From Chloroflexi bacterium RBG_13_53_26 (GTDB lineage Bacteria; Chloroflexota; Dehalococcoidia; UBA2247; RBG-13-53-26): a stretch of 17,825 bases of DNA. The DNA lies in the NCBI GenBank assembly GCA_001795035.1, contig MGMW01000015.1, positions 1 through 17,825 of the forward strand, written 5' to 3'. Below, piece by piece: positions 13,420 to 17,825 of this stretch. The notes beneath the pieces are model-generated. The model was not told the DNA's origin. It saw only the letters and a list, made by a program, of their open reading frames with translations, and did no database searches. How positions within the stretch are numbered: the first letter of the stretch is position 1; every line of letters begins with the position of its first letter. A program made the translations under genes and the position numbers.

Positions 13420-14475
13420 TCAACTGCCACCGGCGATCTTTCGATGGGCTTTCAAAAGATCTTTCTCAAGATCTCCCCATATTGAGACGCTTTTGCCGGA
13501 ACGGGACGAGTCGTAGACTCCGTGAGCCATCTGCACTGCCCTCAACCCATCAAAACCGCTGGGCAGCGGCTGGCGGTTTGTCTGGATAGCTCTGACGAAA
13601 TCATCGAATTCCAGTTGATAGGACTGAGGAGGCTGACTGGAGAAGTCAAAGACATCCTGATGGCCATTCCTTCTGCCGAGGATGGTAAGACAGTGCGGCT
13701 GCCTGCCGTCAATGCGCAGGTATCCTTCCTTGCCATAGATTTCGAGGTACATGTACTCGTTCCATTCTGTCCATGAGGAATGCAGCGAGGCCAGGGTGCC
13801 ACCGGAGAATCTGAAGATGCCCATGGCGTTGTCCTCAAGAGAGCCTATAGGCCAGCAGGCGGTAGACACGTATCCAGTGCACTCCAGCGGTTCGCCGAGG
13901 AACCACCGGTAAATATCCAAGAGGTGACTGCCATTATCCAAGAAAGTGCCGCCCCCTATCATATCGGGGTCCGAGTACCAGGAATCCAGTTGCCAACCTG
14001 AATTGCCGATCCAGCCCCGGACGAACAGGACATCGCCGATAGCCAGATTGTCCAGCAATTCCTTTGCTTTCAGGACATTGGGGAAGCACCTGAGGTTGGA
14101 GCCTATTTTCAGAAATCGGCCATTCCGGATAGCTGCTTTGACTATCTCCATGGCTTCCTGTGGGTTCCTGGCCAGGGGCTTCTCGCACCAGACATGCTTG
14201 CCTTGATCGAGAGCGGGGATGACAACAGAGGGGTGGTATTTGTTGGGTACGGAGGCGACTACACAGTCTACGTCTGTTCTGGACATGGCTTCGCCAATAG
14301 TAGCGAAATCCCTTCCTATATCCCTGGCTACCTGCCTGGCTCTATCCGTGTCGCTGTCAGCCACGCACGTGAGCTCTGTATTGGGATGGTCAAGAATAGT
14401 CCGGATCCTTCTCAGCCCCATCCTTCCGCAGCCAATAGCAGCGAATCTCAGCCTATCAGTGTTCTTTGCTTCCAC
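13420..14475 (-). CDS. Gfo/Idh/MocA family NAD(P)-dependent sugar oxidoreductase
   Basis: A 351-residue oxidoreductase. The Rossmann motif GCGRMG is at 15-20. ADSD at 39-42 follows the second strand and is suited to NAD binding. The conserved EKP is at 98-100. The catalytic segment GGGTFLDNGSHLLDIYRW carries D180, H184 and D187. The C-terminal beta-sheet domain binds the sugar. Enzymes of this family oxidise or reduce ring carbons of nucleotide sugars or free sugars. Next to an aminotransferase and methyltransferase, a 3-keto-sugar-forming or -reducing step (as in WlbA/WbpB-type pathways) is a reasonable inference. The start is GTG at 14475, 20 nt after the preceding GT4 stop, with only a weak GAGA ribosome site. 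The exact substrate is unknown. Confidence 0.92.
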   Translation of the reverse strand: MEAKNTDRLRFAAIGCGRMGLRRIRTILDHPNTELTCVADSDTDRARQVARDIGRDFATIGEAMSRTDVDCVVASVPNKYHPSVVIPALDQGKHVWCEKPLARNPQEAMEIVKAAIRNGRFLKIGSNLRCFPNVLKAKELLDNLAIGDVLFVRGWIGNSGWQLDSWYSDPDMIGGGTFLDNGSHLLDIYRWFLGEPLECTGYVSTACWPIGSLEDNAMGIFRFSGGTLASLHSSWTEWNEYMYLEIYGKEGYLRIDGRQPHCLTILGRRNGHQDVFDFSSQPPQSYQLEFDDFVRAIQTNRQPLPSGFDGLRAVQMAHGVYDSSRSGKSVSIWGDLEKDLLKAHRKIAGGS

Positions 14476-14495
14476 TCGCGCTCTGTTCTTTCTCG

Positions 14496-15650
14496 TTAGC
14501 TGGCATGTATCACTTGAGAATACAGAATCTCGACTTTTTCAGCAACTATATCCCAGTCCTGCTCTCTGGCAAAGACCAGTGCCTTCTGGGCCAGCTCTGC
14601 TCTCAGCGATTCGTGTTCCAGGAGCAGCCTGAGCTTATCGGCGATAGCTTCAGCAGACTGTTCTGCAACAAGCAGCCCATTGTACCCGTCAGTGACTACC
14701 TCGTTTGTTCCCAGTTTGCCTGACCGGACACTCACAGCAGGCAGACCACAGGCATTTGCTTCTATAATGCTTACTGACCAGCTGCCTTCAGGCATGGCCG
14801 GGTAGACAAATATCCTGGCCGACTTCATCAGTGAGATCACTCTGGCATCGTCTTCGATTCTGCCCAGAAATCTTACCTGATCGTGTATACCCAGCTCCCT
14901 GGACAGAACATCGAGACTGCTTCTCTCTGAACCATCTCCGATTATGGTCAAGCCAGCCGCAATGGAGCTGGCCTTCAGGCCGGCAATGGAATGGAGCAGA
15001 GTATCTACCCCTTTAGCCTTGATCAGCCTGCCCACGAAGATGATGTCGGCGTGGTCCGTGGCGGGAGGTATGTTCTCCACGTCGGACAGGGATATGCCGC
15101 CTATGGGGACAAGTCTGATACGATCCTGGCGGGCACCGATGGCAATCAGTCGGTTTTTGTTGTGCAATGTACCCACGGCATTGACACGGGCCAATCTGGT
15201 GGCCGCCTTCTCGACCAACTTGCCGAAGATGCCGCTTCTGCCGAGATAGTCAAACCAGTAGTTATCCCAGATCTCGTGCCAGGTGATTATCAGTCGGGAT
15301 CGCCGGGTGATGGAGTGGAAGGCGGCTGAAAAGCAGGGGAAGTAAGGGAAATTCTGACAATCTATGATGTCGAATCGCTCTTTGAGCAAAGGGGGCAGAA
15401 CACGGCATGCGAAGTAGAGCGATTCTCTCACAGAGCGGTGACCGTTCACAAAAAGCGGCTGGGGAGGGCAGACGCCCCACAGCCTGACGTCTTTGTTGAA
15501 TATGATATCATCACCTTCCCAGTGCTTCATGCCGAAGATGGTGACCTGGTGTCCTTTGTGTGCCAGCCTTCGAGAGAGCTCCCATATGCGCTTCTGCACC
15601 CCGCCGGCGACATAAGGGTGAACGACGTCATAGATGTAGGCGATTTTCAT
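14496..15650 (-). CDS. GT4 family glycosyltransferase (GT-B fold), paralogue 1
   Basis: A 384-residue cytoplasmic glycosyltransferase paralogous to 10383-11501. The N-terminal domain (MKIAYIYDVVHPYVAGGVQKR, then HQVTIFGMKHWEGDD, then CFSAAFHSITRRSRLIITWHEIW) is strongly conserved with the other copy. The C-terminal donor domain is recognisable by VGRLIKAKG (206-214) and IIGDGSE (236-242). The usual E-x7-E motif reads EGSWSVSIIEANACG, with E288 and E297 separated by eight residues instead of seven. GRLIKAKG keeps the basic residues that bind the donor phosphates. The ATG at 15650 lies 9 nt after the GT2 stop without a clear ribosome site, so it is probably read by coupling. It likely adds one sugar of the repeat unit; donor unknown. 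Confidence 0.9.
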   Translation of the reverse strand: MKIAYIYDVVHPYVAGGVQKRIWELSRRLAHKGHQVTIFGMKHWEGDDIIFNKDVRLWGVCPPQPLFVNGHRSVRESLYFACRVLPPLLKERFDIIDCQNFPYFPCFSAAFHSITRRSRLIITWHEIWDNYWFDYLGRSGIFGKLVEKAATRLARVNAVGTLHNKNRLIAIGARQDRIRLVPIGGISLSDVENIPPATDHADIIFVGRLIKAKGVDTLLHSIAGLKASSIAAGLTIIGDGSERSSLDVLSRELGIHDQVRFLGRIEDDARVISLMKSARIFVYPAMPEGSWSVSIIEANACGLPAVSVRSGKLGTNEVVTDGYNGLLVAEQSAEAIADKLRLLLEHESLRAELAQKALVFAREQDWDIVAEKVEILYSQVIHAS

Positions 15651-15659
15651 TTCATCGGT

Positions 15660-16385
15660 TCAGCGGACCAATCTCTTCTTGGCTATATGAAGCAGATCAA
15701 TGAAACCCACTTTCCAGCCATTCAGCAGTTTGGTCTGGCCGGTGCGTGCTCTATAGTGGACGGGCACTTCCTTCCAGCGACATTTGGCATAGTAGCAGGC
15801 CTCAATCTTGATTTCATGAGAAAGCGGCCATGAATCCGAATGTAGCCTCAGCTTTTTGAGGATATCTTTCCTGAAGACCCACATCCCTGATTCGACGTCT
15901 CTGATGTTGAGTCCGAACAATAGTCTTGCTGCCAGGGTGAGTATAGTATTGCCGATCATGTTCTGGCGGGACATTGCTCCTTGAGCGAGATCGGCAAAGC
16001 GGTTGGTGGTTATGAAGTCGAGGTGTTCGTTCTCAAGGGTGTTGAGGAGCAGCGGTATGCTCTCCAGTGGATAGGTGGCATCGGCATCAGCGGTGATGAT
16101 GATACTGCCGGTGGCGGCAGTGATACCTGCCTTGAGTGCGCTTCCATAGCCCCGCTCTGGTTCAAAGACGACGTCTGCTCCTGCTTGTCTTGCCAGATCG
16201 GCCGTCCTGTCGGTTGAGCCGTTGTCAGCCACCAGAATCTGAACCGCGTAGCCCATCGTCTCCAGATCGTGCCTGGGGATAGCTCTGATGGTCGTCTCTA
16301 TACCCTGTTCTTCGTTCAGAGCCGGGATGACGATGGTGAGGCTTCGACTCTTCCCGTTTGCTGCGCGTGTTGCGTCGATTTCCAT
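15660..16385 (-). CDS. GT2 family glycosyltransferase (dolichol-phosphate-mannose-synthase-like)
   Basis: A 241-residue inverting GT-A enzyme. In TTG-based numbering, which adds four residues: the N-terminal TIVIPALNEE is at 21-30; the nucleotide-binding VADNGSTDRT at 56-65; the metal-binding D-A-D at 104-106 in ITADADATYP; then GMWVFRKDIL and HEIKIEACYYAK. The short length without C-terminal helices is like soluble DPM1-type or ArnC/GtrB catalytic domains without the membrane anchor. Such enzymes make polyprenyl-phosphate sugars, which are the donors GT-C enzymes need, and the operon has GT-C-like proteins at both ends. The ATG at 16385 is chosen; a TTG at 16397 is the alternative, and neither has a good ribosome site. 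The frame upstream stays open back to the TGA of the preceding gene. Confidence 0.88.
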   Translation of the reverse strand: MEIDATRAANGKSRSLTIVIPALNEEQGIETTIRAIPRHDLETMGYAVQILVADNGSTDRTADLARQAGADVVFEPERGYGSALKAGITAATGSIIITADADATYPLESIPLLLNTLENEHLDFITTNRFADLAQGAMSRQNMIGNTILTLAARLLFGLNIRDVESGMWVFRKDILKKLRLHSDSWPLSHEIKIEACYYAKCRWKEVPVHYRARTGQTKLLNGWKVGFIDLLHIAKKRLVR

Positions 16386-16463
16386 AGGCTGCTTCAACCA
16401 ATGAGCATATCTTATCCTAGGGCGAGGAGTGCCAGCAATGTCGCCAGGGTTGGAGCTATATGA

Positions 16464-17825
16464 TCATCTATCATAGTTTCGAGGACCGGGGGCATGTGGG
16501 TGGCCTGGCGTCTTACCCCACCTGGCTCTTATGAGCAGGAATACGGCTATACAGCAAATTACGAGGAAGGTGATGCCGCTGATAAGACCCCCAGCCTTTC
16601 TGAGCGGCGAAGCAACGAACTCTAGAGTAACGTCATATTCTCCAGGTTCCAGGTAGAAGCTGTTGAGGCATCCGTAGATCATTTCAGAAGGGATCTGCTC
16701 GCCTTCCAGCCGCGCTACCCAATTTGGATGGTAGGACTCTGACAAAACGAGGTAGGAGGGCGAATCAGAATTGATGTGAACTACATATTCCCCAGGCCGG
16801 ATCTTGGTGTATTCCAGGTTGGTATTGATTTCCTGAGTAACAACCGAAAGCTTATCGAAGTAAAGCTCAAACTGGCGTGGCTGATTGCTATCGCCTTGCT
16901 TCCCGATGCCAATGTAGAGCCTGTCGATCTGGTCAGAGTCGAGTTGGGCATTCTCGTCGACAGAGTATCTCAAATTAAGGAGGGAGAGCGGAAAACTTAC
17001 CTCATTCCAGCCGGCCTTGATGCCATCGACCGAATTCAGGACGACATCATATCGGCTGTCATCCTGCTCGTAGAGCCCGAGGCTTACGTGGACGTCTGGC
17101 AAATCATACTGGCTGTAGAAGGTCAGATGGATGGCATCATCCTGTCCAAAGCTCACCTGTTCGACATTGACTTCCAGGCAGAGATAGTCACGGGGGGTGG
17201 TGAAGTGGTAAGAGCTCTTCACAGCGGGTTCATCTGAGAGGTGGTACTCGTTGCTTAGAGAAAGCACAGGCTCCTGCGTACCCTCGGCATAACTCAGATT
17301 GATGGTATTCCCATCGTAGAGGTAGATGACACGTTCATTGGTGTTGGAAAAGGAGAATATTCGGGGCTTCAATGCGTGGTTTTCGTAGATATCTATGGTC
17401 TGGCTTGGCCAGACCAGTTCGAAGTTCTCGTCCAGGATGACGTTGGAGGAAAGGGGATTGGTCTTATCGAGGAGAACGTACTTCACGTTGAAGATGCTGA
17501 GCCATTCGCTCATGTCAAAGGGGCCTTCCTGGAGGTCGGTGTTAAGGGATTCGAGCTGAATTGCTGTATATTTGATTGCCAGTGATGTCCCTGCACCAAA
17601 TACGTTTTCTTTCCCATGCAGGTATGTCCAGAGGGTGGGCCTTATTATATAGCCGTAGCCGGCCTTGGCATCATAGGCATATGCATCGAAGGGCGGATCT
17701 GCTATGCGGTAGTCGCCGTCTTCTGTATCCCTAAGCCAGGCAAGGGCATTTTCCTGGTCAGCAGGCAAGGTAAAATTGCTGAAGGCTGTTCGGGTCTCTT
17801 GCCATGTGTTGCCAACTACAATCAG
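16464..17825 (-). CDS. YfhO/PTPS-related-like membrane protein, C-terminal part (cut by right window edge)
   Basis: The frame is open to the right edge, so 453 residues are visible and the N-terminus, probably multi-TM, is missing. A TTG at 17768 is not the real start; LIVVGNTWQ and ALAWLRDTED just before and after it are the familiar junction where the membrane part of such proteins ends. Numbered from that TTG, residues 1-155 are extracytoplasmic (FNVKYVLLDKTNPL ... IDIYEN). About 190-315 looks like a beta-sandwich resembling a galactose-binding-like fold (GWNEVSFPL, RLYIGIG, LYFDKLSVV). Residues 325-390 carry the YfhO-type end with YHPNWVARLEGEQIP and YLEPGEYDVTLEF. One last helix spans about 394-413, followed by a short basic tail. 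Likely a GT-C-type surface-glycan enzyme; donor and acceptor unknown. First visible gene of the operon. Confidence 0.72.
   Translation of the reverse strand: MIVVGNTWQETRTAFSNFTLPADQENALAWLRDTEDGDYRIADPPFDAYAYDAKAGYGYIIRPTLWTYLHGKENVFGAGTSLAIKYTAIQLESLNTDLQEGPFDMSEWLSIFNVKYVLLDKTNPLSSNVILDENFELVWPSQTIDIYENHALKPRIFSFSNTNERVIYLYDGNTINLSYAEGTQEPVLSLSNEYHLSDEPAVKSSYHFTTPRDYLCLEVNVEQVSFGQDDAIHLTFYSQYDLPDVHVSLGLYEQDDSRYDVVLNSVDGIKAGWNEVSFPLSLLNLRYSVDENAQLDSDQIDRLYIGIGKQGDSNQPRQFELYFDKLSVVTQEINTNLEYTKIRPGEYVVHINSDSPSYLVLSESYHPNWVARLEGEQIPSEMIYGCLNSFYLEPGEYDVTLEFVASPLRKAGGLISGITFLVICCIAVFLLIRARWGKTPGHPHAPGPRNYDR

Overview
This is a bacterial window, mostly coding, with moderate-to-high GC. I read it as most likely Chloroflexota (Dehalococcoidia- or Anaerolineae-like). 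The grounds are the mix of protein families and the lineage-typical clutter of short intergenic palindromes. No rRNA or marker gene is present, so the assignment is an inference. Both ends of the window cut through genes.

Left part (1-2460). A CPA2-type cation/proton antiporter with a C-terminal CBS pair enters from the left edge on the + strand. Convergent to it is a two-gene minus-strand pair, DUF4160 then DUF2442, with overlapping ends. A 0.4 kb intergenic stretch follows that is packed with small repeats: degenerate heptamer arrays, a 39-nt palindromic element in two copies, and two tandem hairpins.

Middle part (2458-6703, minus strand). In transcription order this holds a Wzy/WaaL-type O-antigen ligase or polymerase, an ArsB/NhaD (IT superfamily) permease, and a cobalamin-binding radical SAM protein of the HpnP/DUF4070 type. 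A divergent intergenic region with candidate promoters separates the ligase from the next gene.

Right part (6929-17825). A + strand Wzx-like flippase converges, with a 28-nt coding overlap, on an eight-gene minus-strand cluster. From the right edge inward the cluster is: a large membrane protein with an extracytoplasmic C-terminal domain (cut by the edge), a GT2 glycosyltransferase, a GT4 glycosyltransferase, a Gfo/Idh/MocA oxidoreductase, a TylM1/DesVI-like methyltransferase, a DegT/PLP aminotransferase, a second GT4 paralogous to the first, and a GT-C-like membrane protein. Gaps range from a 4-nt overlap to 66 nt, so it is probably one operon.

Together the right part and the ligase form a surface-polysaccharide or glycoprotein-glycan locus. 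The oxidoreductase, aminotransferase and methyltransferase could make an N-methylated amino sugar. The GTs would assemble the repeat on a lipid carrier, the flippase would export it, and the ligase/polymerase and the GT-C-like proteins would act on the outer face of the membrane. No NDP-sugar 4,6-dehydratase, nucleotidyltransferase or initiating phosphoglycosyltransferase is seen, so those must lie elsewhere. I saw no tRNA, rRNA, CRISPR array or intact insertion sequence.
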